In this document: in pieces, positions 39,167 through 50,419 of the stretch | How positions within the stretch are numbered: the first letter of the stretch is position 1 | Layout of the letters: every line of letters begins with the position of its first letter | From: Stichopus chloronotus | Lineage: Eukaryota; Echinodermata; Holothuroidea; Aspidochirotida; Stichopodidae | NCBI GenBank assembly: GCA_021234535.1 | Contig: CM037845.1 | Location: forward strand, 13,784,643-13,848,642 | Direction: 5' to 3' | Length of the DNA: 64,000 bases | Program-made: the position numbers and the translations under genes | The notes under the pieces: generated by a model | Told to the model about the DNA's origin: nothing | Seen by the model: the letters and a program-made list of their open reading frames with translations, nothing else | Database searches by the model: none

Positions 39167-39188
39167 GGGGGGGGGGGGGGGGGGGGGG
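39167..39188. repeat. Longest of about 17 poly(G)/poly(C) tracts
   Basis: A run of 22 G. Other runs of ten or more: C at 10949-10964, 21102-21119, 28761-28772, 31212-31226, 31566-31582, 32344-32355, 36901-36915, 56116-56125 and 59656-59665; G at 5330-5340, 22183-22196, 25928-25942, 26363-26376, 32581-32595, 42932-42945 and 58683-58694. Proline- or glycine-rich open frames over these are artefacts. Confidence 0.97.
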
Positions 39189-39400
39189 ACGTGAGCCTCA
39201 TCCAGCGAAGAAAATTCAAATTTTGAAATTGAGGTTGAAATTAGCCTTGGGTATTTTAGAACACCGTCCGGCAACTAGACAGTCACAAGAAATATGTTTC
39301 TGTGAAATCTTTCATACATAGTTTACGCATTTAGTGCGTATTATTGTGCAATTTTATAAGGTGGTGCAGTAATCAATTAGCTTGTAAATGTTGTGGGATT

Positions 39401-39757
39401 TTTAGAGCGAAATAAGGCATTTATTTACAGAAAAAAGACGGACTTTTAAAACCAATATTTACGGACAAAGAATGATAGATTATTGAAAATATAAAGAAAG
39501 ATTGTGGTCTTCTTTTCAAGAAATAACTTTCTCGCCGTTAGAAATTAGTTATTTGTTGCTGAAGAACAATTAGTTCACCCAAGGCTTTCAAAACTTTAAA
39601 ATGACGCATCATCTGTGACTGATCTTACGCATAATGCTTTAAGGAGATGAAGTTTTTACAGATATTTATTGGTGAGACTGACTGGTTTAATGATGACTTA
39701 ACCTAAATTGTTTGTATGTCATGTTGGTGAATTTGAAACGAGCTATTTCCCATTTAA
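39401..39757 (+). mobile_element. MITE family A, copy 1
   Basis: Aligns over about 355 bases with 49140-49497 in the same orientation (shared blocks include TTCAAGAAATAA, TTCACCCAA and GGTGAGACTGA). The ends are less regular than in the other copy: the left reads AGCGAAATAAGG and the right CTATTTCCCATTTAA. Non-coding. Divergence between copies by eye is roughly a quarter of positions. Confidence 0.6.
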
Positions 39758-39759
39758 CA

Positions 39760-42700
39760 CATCTAAAAGTAAGCCATGTCGCTATTCCACAAAGTACAAA
39801 CTGTTGCTTCCGTTGATGAAGGGAAATACTTCATATCCAAAGTAAAAGTGCGACCTCTTTTTAGGCATTTCGTAGCGGTGTGGAAAATAGCCTGGCGGTA
39901 TGCTTTTCTACACTTATTCCTTGAAAACATTTGCAGATATTTTCCAGGGTTGTAGAAGTTGAATCGTTCACTGCGTAACCGGTACGTCCCTCTACAGCGT
40001 GACACCTCAGTTTACGATATCGTTCAAGGGACGAAAAAAAAAATTGCAATTTGAGACCCACGAAAGCTCAATTGCGACATCCTGAGTACATCTCAATAGT
40101 TGCGCCTCTCTATTTTGGGGGGCCAATCTCAAAAGTTCAGTTTTCTCTCGATTTTTTTTTCTTTTTTTTTTTGTAGAAGCCACAACTGTTTATGTCACAC
40201 ATCTGAGTGACTTAAGTTTTCAACTTACACGCACATCACCGCAAGGGGGCAAAGTTTGTTCAATTGCTACTGATCAAAATGGGATAATTTATCATTGACT
40301 AGCAACGTTGATTATCATACTCATACTCCTGTAACCAAAATCATTTTAGTTGTCTGTAAATTTGACAATTAAATGTACGATTTGAAGCCGATATAACCAA
40401 CAGAAATGGGAAAGAGGGACTTATGGTTCAAATTTCATTGTTCGACATTTACCGAGCAAAGGCTAAGCAAAACGGTCGTCGGCTTTATAAACAAGGCACC
40501 GGTATGCTAAGTCCTAAACATTGAGACCAGTCGTTATACCGACGTACCGTAACAATGGAAGGGCTCCACAACATTTCATCAAAAGTTGCCCTTGGTGGGA
40601 TTATTAGGCTGGGAACTTGCAAAATTGCGAATGCATTATCCAAGGCACAAAGTTCGAACGTGAGAACTGTTAGCGACTTCATTAAAACATATGGTTGCTT
40701 AATAGATAGGTTGAGTATGTATTGACTTCAATAGGAAAGTATATGCAAAAGGAGCGTAGAGGTATAGTCTGATAGTCCTAGGGAGCTCTTAATAGGCTAC
40801 GAATGACTCGAATGTATACTTGTCAACGTGGCCTAGTACATCCTGTACATACGACGTACAAGTTCTATAATGTAATGTCACCCCCATACTAGCTAGCAAC
40901 CATAAACGTAACCAGAGTTACGTTACTTCAATACCAATCCAAGTTACTGGTACTGTATACTTACCAGTTACACAGTATAGATTTTACACTCTCGTCAGTA
41001 TACGCTGCATTTAGTTTTTCGTACTCGAAAATGTTGCGAGGAGACAAATAGTGGTGACGTGATACCATAGTCCACCTAATTGTGATAACTAACATCGGGA
41101 TTCCTTCATGATTTCTATATATGCGCTTTTTTGTTATCACACTCCTCCAGTCACTCATTTACAATACGCCAAATTACTAGTTATAAAGAAACTTCAAACA
41201 TGCACGGATGACATGTTGCCAAAATTGAGCAAAGTTGTACTTTACATACGTAACACCTAGAGAGAAAACCAGCATCTGCTATCACTATCATTTCTGAAAG
41301 GTGCGGTACACCCATGAAGAATATCCTCCTACAAGTCTGAGTGAGCTTTAGGGTCATATTTGAAAACATGCCATTTATATCGTTACTGCGCAAAAATATG
41401 TGGTATTTTCACACGGTCTCTGTGAAGGAATGCCAATTTAGTCAAGAATTGCGAATGTAACGGAAGCTTGGTACATGGTAGCATATGATCAATTTAGACC
41501 ACTATGTTTTCTTAGCAGGGTAAATACATACCGACTAGGTCAAAATTTACCTTGTTCAGCCCCGGGAATATAGGGATTCATGACGAATAGCTCCTTAAAT
41601 GTCTATACCAACATTTTCTTCTAAAATAAGTTTTCGGTCAATTTCCGGACTTGATGGTTTGTGTCATGATAGCTTAACCGGAAGTTTTTTTTTTATCTGA
41701 TCGTATTTCCCCTTTAATTTTCTTATCAGTCAGATTCCCACGTTAGCCCCCACTAGCCTTAAGTCTACGTCAACATTTTCAAGTTCAAAAAAATATATTT
41801 AGTTGAAATAATTCTTCAAATTTGTTATCCTAGAAACGAAGAACTTCCTCTTTGGGACTACGGGACCTGTTGCATGTAATCCGTACCACGTGCGTACATC
41901 GGTGGTCCGTAAAAAATAAAAACTATGTCACTTAGCAACGAAAATGTTAATGAATATACGCAAATGTATGGGCCACCGGTATATGTTGTAATTTCCAACA
42001 CATTGGTATGAGGCAGACGGTGCGAACTGACTCAGATTAAAGGAGCACAGGTAGTTGTGGCCATGATGCACATTACATACCTTTTTTCTCTTTCTCTCTC
42101 TCTCCCTTGAAATCGGGTATAGCATATCTCCTTAACAGATTTCTGGTGAAAAAGATCTGCCATGCAGCGACAGACTCTGTGAGAGAGAGTGTCTCAGTCA
42201 GTGGAGAGGAAAAACAGAAATTTTCTTTTTAATTTTTCTGACGTTGAAATATATAAAATATATTATATAATATTTATGGGTATCTGTGTTATGCCTCTTC
42301 TTGGCTTGGTTATGAAAAACGTTATGCCACAACTATATGCGATATCCTCGAAAACAATGCGAAAATAATTCTCTCGGGTGTACGAAATCAAACTTTTATG
42401 TTACCATAAATTCACGTAGCAGCTTTTACGTGCAAACAGTTCCTATTGTGGTTGAGAGCCTCAGTCTCAACCAAAATAGGAGTGAATTTCAAGCAAAAAC
42501 ATATCTTAGTTACACGAACTTTCATCTACACTATAGCAGGTTGGACCAGAAGCAGCAAAGAGTCTTAACTTGTCAATTTTCTCTCAATTGTCATTTTACA
42601 AAAACTTTTAACTTTCGACCAGACAGTTCATGATTGAAGGAGGCTTGTTGAGTTCGTGGGTTTGCCCCCTCCACCCCTTTTTTCTTGAACTTGTCTACAG

Positions 42701-43020
42701 TCACGAAAACCGCTCCGACACTGTGCTTGTGAGAGCCAAACGCTCATCACCATTAAACCGGAGATGAAATGGGACAGCCGGGGTAGCAACTTTGGAATCG
42801 AACGGCTACCGAAGTAGTACGGTTGAGTACTACGGTTGAGTAGTAGCTCATGGGAGCTAGGACCATGTTACCCCACGTGGAGAACGATTTTTTTGTCCAG
42901 GTCTCGGCTATGGCTACGGCAGGCCAAAGTTGGGGGGGGGGGGGGAGGGGGAAGCGACAGAGACACTACACAGGTTAGGCATAAATACACATATACCGTA
43001 TGGCTTCTTTTCATTCTTTC
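39760..43020. other. Non-coding, nothing recognised
   Basis: A minus-strand ATG frame at 40485-40682 has a possible GTACGT donor but no companion exon. T-rich runs near 40150 and 41686. Confidence 0.5.
42083..42106. repeat. (TC)n microsatellite
   Basis: Imperfect run of TC dinucleotides. Confidence 0.8.
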
Positions 43021-43022
43021 AG

Positions 43023-43225
43023 CATTAATGTTAGACGTAACTAAACTTGACATTTGGAAATCAGTGATTCAGCTTGAAACAGATGAAGTCCATGAAGCGA
43101 TCAGCGGCCCCGCTAGGGTATACCATTCACAAGAATTAATTTATATAGGACGCATTAATTTCTCCAAGGACAATAGGTGCGTCGATGGATGGTCGATGGT
43201 GCGGCAGGGGACGAGAACGGCTTAG
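43023..43225 (+). CDS. Candidate terminal coding exon with immediate AATAAA
   Basis: A pyrimidine-rich CTTCTTTTCATTCTTTCAG acceptor ends at 43022. The open frame that follows gives about 67 residues (includes LDVTKLDIWKSVIQLETDEV) and stops at TAG 43223-43225; AATAAA lies at 43227-43232. The peptide looks like a soluble mixed-charge protein end but matches no family I know. The same frame runs open upstream through a poly(G) tract, which I regard as chance. The overlap of a polyadenylation signal with the stop is unusual and weakens or explains the call equally. Could be a fossil exon or transposon remnant. Confidence 0.22.
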
Positions 43226-44539
43226 GAATAAAGAGTCTTTTATACAAGCACGTATACATATACATGATGCAAAAGTACATGTTTCCTTGTTAAGGACCAT
43301 GCAGAACAAGTATCATGTCTGTATTGTAAGCCAAAAAGTACTAGGTTAAACCTATCAATTGTTATACTGCCTGCTGTACTGTTTTAGTCACTTCTATTGA
43401 CCTATTGCTTATATACTTGTATCCTTTTCAAAGTCTATATTGTACTTGATGTATTGTACATTTCCTGCTAATTCTACTCACCCAGTAGCACTCTCCTTGA
43501 GACACTGATAGGAAAAAAAAACATCCCACATGACATTCGGTGTGCGCGGGGCTTCTAGAGAACAAGTCTGTAAAACTCTTGCAAAGTCCTCCTCCGCAAA
43601 GTTGAATATGATGTGAATCTCTAACCCCGAGGCCCAATTTTTTTATCTGGTGTCAGCAAATCATTACGTAATATAGTACATACTTATGTCTTCTTGACAG
43701 GTGCGAACATGTCAAGATATAACTTGGCCACCTGTAATTCTATTTTCGTTAATAATGGCAAATGAAAACTGGCTTACTTGTTATGAGTCTTAGACGAATC
43801 TGTCAATTGGCCCTTTTCGTTTCTAAATTTCCAGCGTCAAACTTCCTCCTGTTCTCGTTTATGCTTTCCTTCCCTTTACATGGACAGTCTGTTCATTTCT
43901 CATTCATTTGGCGCTTCTTTCCGTCTGTTTGTCGACGCTGTCTGCGCATTAGATTGCTGCATACAGTACCCTTATACTGAGATTTGATCTCAGTGAATTG
44001 CTTGCAGAATATTTACCACTGTAATACTTCAAAGGTTTTGCAATAGTAATTTTTCTAATGTCTCATTGGCTGCTGTGATACTCTCGTGAAATAGAAAGTG
44101 CTGCTTGAAAATTGTATTAGACAATACAAAAAAAAAAAAAAAAATCACAGGATGAAACTTTATTAGCATTTTTTTTCTTGCTGGTAATCATGCGCCCATT
44201 AGTTAAAGTGGAAACATGGAGGAACCTGACATGGTTTTTAGCATAGGTACTCTAACTAAACATGAACAGCCTGTAGAGACTGCTGGTGCAATGAGAATAA
44301 AACACGGTTTGAGATTATTTTGGGCCCATTCTCTTACCCCGAGAAAATTATTGATGAAAACAAATAAGAGCACAAGCTCACTACGGTTCCTTTCGTGAAG
44401 ATTATTTTAACTCAACTGCAGTCATTTAGTCTTCGCCAAGGTTAATCCACAATTCATCACCGTCCCCCAAAAAGTCTGGGCCCCATTTTGTTTCTACGAA
44501 TCCTAATCAACCGAGGGTATACTCGACTATCATAGCACT

Positions 44540-45060
44540 AATCTGAAAAAACCCCTCAACATTGTAACATATAATCTGTTGAAAAAACTATGGCACTTTG
44601 TACAATGTAATAATTCATGGCCTATAATGGCCAATTCTGAAGTTGGACTCTCAAATATTTAACACTGCAAAGGAATCCACTACCACAATGCTATTTTGAC
44701 AATCCTTCCACATTGCAAAGCAAAATATATGCAGAAAAGTAACATTTTGCATAAGTTCATTAAATGATCCACATGTCCCATATGGGACCAATTATTCTGA
44801 ACAACCAGAAGGAACCACTAACATATAGTAGTAACGTGACACAATTTCAACTTAATACCATACATTCTGTAGGAGAGGAGACATTTTGCATGATTTCCAA
44901 AAATGGCCCATATGGTCCATTTGGGCCAGGGCTTGGACCAAAACATCTTGAACACCCTGAGGCACCATTATCATACTTAGTAGTATTTTGACATAACTTC
45001 AATTAACTACTAAATAATCTGTAGGAGTATTGAGGCAGTTGGCATACTGGGAAAAAGGTA
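44540..45060 (+). repeat. Diverged tandem repeat, about 150-bp period, three copies
   Basis: CCAATTCTGAA-like words begin near 44631, 44788 and 44938, each after a GGCCC/GGACC word and before AACACC/GAACCACTA, then a poorly conserved tail. The middle copy includes the perfect palindrome GTCCCATATGGGAC (44775-44788). A short open frame over two copies shows faint peptide repetition, probably an effect of the DNA repeat. Confidence 0.6.
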
Positions 45061-46167
45061 GGCCCCTTTAGACCACCTCATGGCCCAGATGTGACCTTTG
45101 ATGCCCACAAGTTCTACACCTACTGATGACTCATAACCGTAGGATCACTTGCCCCAACTTTCAAGAAAATACATCAAAGATTCTTCGAAAGAGGGTAATT
45201 GATACGAATTTTGAATTAATAGATAGAGAACCCCATCACAATAGATTACACCTTTTACGTGGAGGGAGCGAATGTGTTTAGTTAACCTGCAGGAAAAATA
45301 ACCAGATCAGTACTCCTTCAGTCAAATTCAGTGACTACATTGATGGATCATTTAAGCTTCCGTAGCATTAATTTAAAGTGGATTTGTTTGGTGACAAAAT
45401 TGACGGTATCTACAGCACATCACTTAGAGCGCCATCTGCTAAGTTTGTATTCTCACGTTATTCAAAAAGCAATTGTTTGGTACTGTGTACGGTAGCCCAG
45501 TATTGCCTTAATATTCCCGTTAAGGGCTAAATTAAGCTCACAAGTTTTGCCTGTAGCTTGACCAAAACAGATCTTTTTTTTTTCTCATCATAATGCATAA
45601 ATATTCTGAGTATAAACTTTGCCCAAGCTTTCTTATTTGATATATTGTGTTCAAAACGATTTCAGAGTTTTGCCCTCCAAAACACAGAATTGCCCCACCA
45701 AAAACAATAGGGCACATCTTTGACCAAGGTTTACTTTCATCCGTCTTTCCTCTATTGAGTTAGAGCGTACTCAATCAATTGTCACTGATGAACACACACA
45801 TGCACACAAGCGCCAACCTGACTGCATACATCCTTTTCTGACGGGAACCAAAATCAGAAGGGGTTAGTCACAATTGGAAGCTGTGCTTTCAACCCTCACA
45901 TAACAGTAGACACGTCCCACGATCACTCCAGTCGGCAAAGGTCCAGTGATATTTACTGTGCATATAGAGGGGTAACTCCGCCGGTTAAACATAGTTATGT
46001 AGATTACTACGGAGATACTATACACACAGAGGCACCATTCGGAAAGAATTTCTTTAGAATGAGAAAAAAAAAGAACGCTATCACTAATTGAACCACAGTG
46101 GTATATTTAAAATACAAAATCACTTTACCCTCCTCCCCCTCCCCCCCAAAAAAATACCACATTCCCA

Positions 46168-46203
46168 TTTCACGTATACATTTCACGTATACATTTCACG
46201 TTT
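46168..46203 (+). repeat. 13-bp tandem repeat, three copies
   Basis: TTTCACGTATACA occurs twice exactly and a third time with a changed end. Confidence 0.9.
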
Positions 46204-47901
46204 CCAGAAATCAGTGAGTATTTATAAACGCCCGAGAACAAAGCCAAGTTGGATGTAACGTGTTACTGGTAGATAACGTCGGGCACGTGACGAGTGGCGG
46301 CGCGATCCCCTTTGAATTTGAATAGTGGTGTCACACTTGCCGCGACAAGGGAAGTCAGTTAATAATATCTTACTGTGTTTGCTTTGTTCTGCGAACAATA
46401 CAATCTTTTTAATAAGCTGTACATGGCAATGAATGAATACATCGTTATATAGCAAAATATTGGAATTCTTACAGTTCAATACGCAGACGGAATCACTTGT
46501 ATAGGGACTCTTGATGATTCAGTTCATACAGACTATGTAACGCGTAGGGTAGGTTACGCCTGCCAATTGCTATTCTCTGTGTATCAGTGCATCCTACGGA
46601 ACGATGTGTATATCACACGATTAAAGTATGTAAACCGTGTATCTCTTTTTATTACATCTACATTTGGTTCGGGTTTTGTGAGGGTACGTATACATATACG
46701 ACGAGGCTCAGAACTTCGAACTCCACGGAGGTCATGTACAAACATTGTTTTGCAATAGTGTCTACAGCAAAATTTCTTGTTTCAGAGCCCTTGAAAAGTT
46801 TCGGGTCTTTCACATTTGTCAATTTTGTTGTTGTTGTCGTTGCCGCCTTTGAAAGCATTATATACATGGCGGCTACTCAAGAGATTGTGTTGATTGTGCA
46901 AGCAGCATATCTGAAAATAGAGGGAGACTGTCGAATAACCCTAAGCAATGATTTCCTTCTGGCGTACATTGTATGAAAAATACGAAAGAAAACTAATTTT
47001 GATGGGGATTTAGGATAACTGTCCGAAAATGACTGCGGGCAAAGATTCTTGTAAATTGTATCACAAAACCCAGACTCGTCGCTAACCTAGGTTTGTAATT
47101 TACGACTACTCTTTGGGATCATTCTTAATGATATTATTGCACATTATAACAGAAAATGCACGGATCTTTGAAATGACAACATGTGCAGTTTGTTCCCCAC
47201 AGTCATGCAACATTTCATCGTCTTACATATGAATTTAACGACAAACATGGACATGCTTTATCTAAGAAACTTCGCTGGTACTCTCTCAATGTCCTTTAGT
47301 GCTGCCCAACGTTACGAATGGATCTTTTCGTAAACAATGCATGGTAACATAACTCGAATGGTAGAGTAGTAATAGGTATATGAATCATTTATGCTATGAC
47401 AAAAAAAGCTAATTCCATTTCTCCACTTTCAACACAAATTGGGGGCTTTTTGAGATGTATCGACATTGTGATTTAACTCAAGAAACACTACGTAGGCTAA
47501 ATCACTATCTATATATTTGTGTATTATGTAATCGCAAAGAAAGCTCGCTAAGTGTTAAGTGAAAAGCTCGCTATACAAACCGGTAAAATTCACTTCACAT
47601 CTTTCTTTTCTTTTTATTTCATGTTATCTGCAACGAGTATACGACTCTCATAATCGCTGTGCCGTTGGCTTGACCCGAGATCAAACTTGATAGAATACCC
47701 AGACAATGACTTCCGGAGTGGGCAATTAAAGTTTTAATATTCCATTTTTGAGTGTACGATTTTGAGGGTAAAAGACTAAAAGGTTAAATAAAGTATCTCT
47801 GTACATCCGTGCATGGTGTTCGAATGGAGTCTAGTTGGAGAGAGAATTATCGCCTTTTCTTAAACTTTTGCTACATCTTTTTTTTTCTTTCTTTGATTTC
47901 T

Positions 47902-47934
47902 TAGTATTTTCTTTCTTAGTATTTTCTTTCTTAT
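47902..47934 (+). repeat. 16-bp direct repeat
   Basis: CTTAGTATTTTCTTTC occurs twice in tandem in a T-rich stretch. Confidence 0.85.
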
Positions 47935-49139
47935 ACATTTATAAAACCTGTAATGTTATATAACAACCTTCACCACGACATGTTGCAATAGTTGGCTAAC
48001 AGACAGATATGAATGTCAAATCCATGTCAGATGTTTTTAACTACCTTGGCAACAACCATTTTCGATGTTTGTTCTGTACTACTTGCGCTATTCAAATGAA
48101 CATTTTCAAATGAACAGGCTGACCCACGGGCATTACCCCCAGTAAGTTAGGTTAGTAGCAAAAAAAAAAAAAGAATATATGTTGCCAATCTCAGACGATA
48201 CGTCCATATAAGAATGTCTCACAAAAAGGACTTGTTTTACTTAGATCTACTTTGCTTAGAGGAATATTCCCCGAATACATGACGGAATGAAGGGTTCTTA
48301 AGTGAAACAAAATAATTTTTACCTGCATGCATTTCAAACCCCATGTCAATATCTTGTGCTTAACTCAAAGACATTAGCTGTCTGAAGAAAGACCTCTCCG
48401 GTAAACAAGCAAGATCGCCAGTTGTCCCAAGATTACAAAATAGTGTCACGTGACAGATGTCTTTGTTCTTCTCTGAAACTGGAGCGTTCATTTAAACCTT
48501 GAACTCTGACACCAGTTCAAAAGAAAACGGGTGGGATTTATTATAGATTCACCATAAAATATCGAGAAAATCAAGGTAACATCTTTTAAGCTATCGCAAT
48601 CTTTCAAGACAGTCAAGATTAAGAAATGCAAACATATTAAAGTGGTTGTGCCTGTGTGACATCATACAGTAGGTGTCCCACAAAACAATGAAACATTTTA
48701 AATTAGAAATATCTTAAAACATGAACTGCCAAACGTGCTTTTGAGATGTACACAGTTATCACCAATAAAGACGAGAAACTCTTCATCAGTTTTTATGAAG
48801 TATTAACGTTTAGTCAATGCAGTTGGCAATCACTTTAAAATAAAGCAAGAATAATCGTGATATCTGCTTGAAACTGATTTGCATAATAAACGTGAATGGT
48901 ATGTATATCTGAAATTCACTAAAAAAAACAGAAATCACATCATCTAGCAAAGTTTTCAGCTGTTTCTTTGTTTATTTTATTTTTCAATTTTCTGAGTAAA
49001 GATATATGTGGAAACATTTCAGGATTGAGTATAACGGCGGAGAAAATATTCGAAGGTACCACAGAAGTTGCTTTTCCCACCGTAACACCCTTCAAGTGAT
49101 GAGTACCGGTATGGCTTAACATTTTATAGGAGGTTTTGA

Positions 49140-49497
49140 CTTAAAGGGAAATAGGGTGTTTGTTTCAGAGAAAACATCCATTTTTTTGAAACCAATTTTT
49201 GTGGACGTAGAATGATAGCTTATTCAGAGAAAGGAAGGACAGTAGCCTTCTCTTCAAGAAATAAGCTCCTCACAGATAGAAATCCAGTTATTTGTTACTC
49301 AGCACTCATTTGTTCACCCAAACTTTTCAAAATTCAAATGATGCATCTTCCATTACTCATCACTTGCACGATGTTTTGAGAAGATGAAGCTTTGGTAGAT
49401 GTTCCTTGGTGAGACTGAATGATTTAACAATGATTAAAGCTATTTTCTCTTTGCATGTCTTGTCAGTGTATTCTAAACGCCCTATTTCCCTTTAAGA
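49140..49497 (+). mobile_element. MITE family A, copy 2, with clear inverted ends
   Basis: The left end CTTAAAGGGAAATAGGG is the inverted partner of the right end CCCTATTTCCCTTTAAG, a nearly perfect terminal inverted repeat of about 20 bases. Both termini contain TTAA, so a TTAA target is possible, but the superfamily is not settled. Second copy of the element at 39401-39757. No open frame of note. Confidence 0.65.
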
Positions 49498-49776
49498 ACT
49501 TACACTGGCTTCGAAGCTTTAGAAATGACAAAAATCAACTTGATTTATATTTAGTACTCATATCAGACTTCAGAGTTACACATTTCCAGTTGTTGCAATT
49601 GATCATTATATGGATTGGTAATTGGTACATGGTGGGTACATGTGCTGTAGCTGTTACGTAGTCTTCTACAATTAAGTCGCTTTTAAATGCCTATACTTCT
49701 TTAATTCTGCCTTTCATTCGGATTGTACGGCTCTACTGGGGCTTTTAGCTCTTTGCAGATTTATGTATTATTATAA

Positions 49777-49991
49777 CACTGACGGACCCAAGGGAGGGGG
49801 AGCAACGGGAAATGGTCCACATCGCCAAGTGACCCCCCAAAACAATTTCCAAAAATTCCCTGAATAGTTAAGGAATACACTGCAATATACCTAGGATTAT
49901 TTTTAGTGGACAATTTACTTCACAATAATTCACTGAGGACGTTCAGCTATACAAGAAGCCCCCCCCTAAAAGGTACTAGGATCCGCCAGTG
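49777..49991. mobile_element. MITE with CACTGrCGGAyCC inverted ends
   Basis: The left end CACTGACGGACCC and the reverse complement of the right end CACTGGCGGATCC match at 11 of 13 positions; G-rich sequence lies just inside the left end and C-rich sequence just inside the right. The flanks TATAA and TATGA match at four of five bases, a possible decayed target duplication. Length about 215 bp, non-coding. It lies downstream of the Ig receptor's 3' end, about 430 bases from the stop codon. Confidence 0.55.
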
Positions 49992-50419
49992 TATGATTAA
50001 TGGTTGGTAACAATGACGTGCAGATACTTTGCACATGCGTTTACGTTTTAAGCATTAGAAGACGAGACAGCGAGAATATATTATAAACATTGGTGTAGTT
50101 ATTTTGAACAGCAACTTCAGCATGGACTATCACTAGGGTGTAGCAAACACCAACCTCATCTTTATATATGCAATGGTCATAACATTAAATATTACATTAT
50201 GAAGTATATAGTGAAAGCGATTAATATTTCTACATCACCGACGTTTCTTGGCACATAAAATATTGCTTCTCTGCTACTTTTCATTTCAGCTGGAAATTTA
50301 CATGGAAAGAATGACGTCATTAAATATGGCAGGTCACCAATTAAACAACAAACAAAGGCTCTATTAAGTAACTTTACAGTTGCTCAAGATGGATGTGACG
50401 TGTAGTCGTGAAACCATCA

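Larger units (their letters stand above)
45100..49135. other. Non-coding, nothing recognised besides short repeats
   Basis: A 36-codon ATG frame near 46866 (starts MAATQEIVLI) has no family support. Confidence 0.5.

Noticed and set aside
42836..43021. N-terminal part of a 129-codon frame with a glycine run
   Set aside because: Runs through a G14 tract with no ATG-based or splice support; only the part after the acceptor at 43022 was kept as a weak candidate.
44764..44991. 75-codon frame with faint internal peptide repeat
   Set aside because: The peptide repetition follows from the 150-bp DNA repeat; no start context or splice sites.
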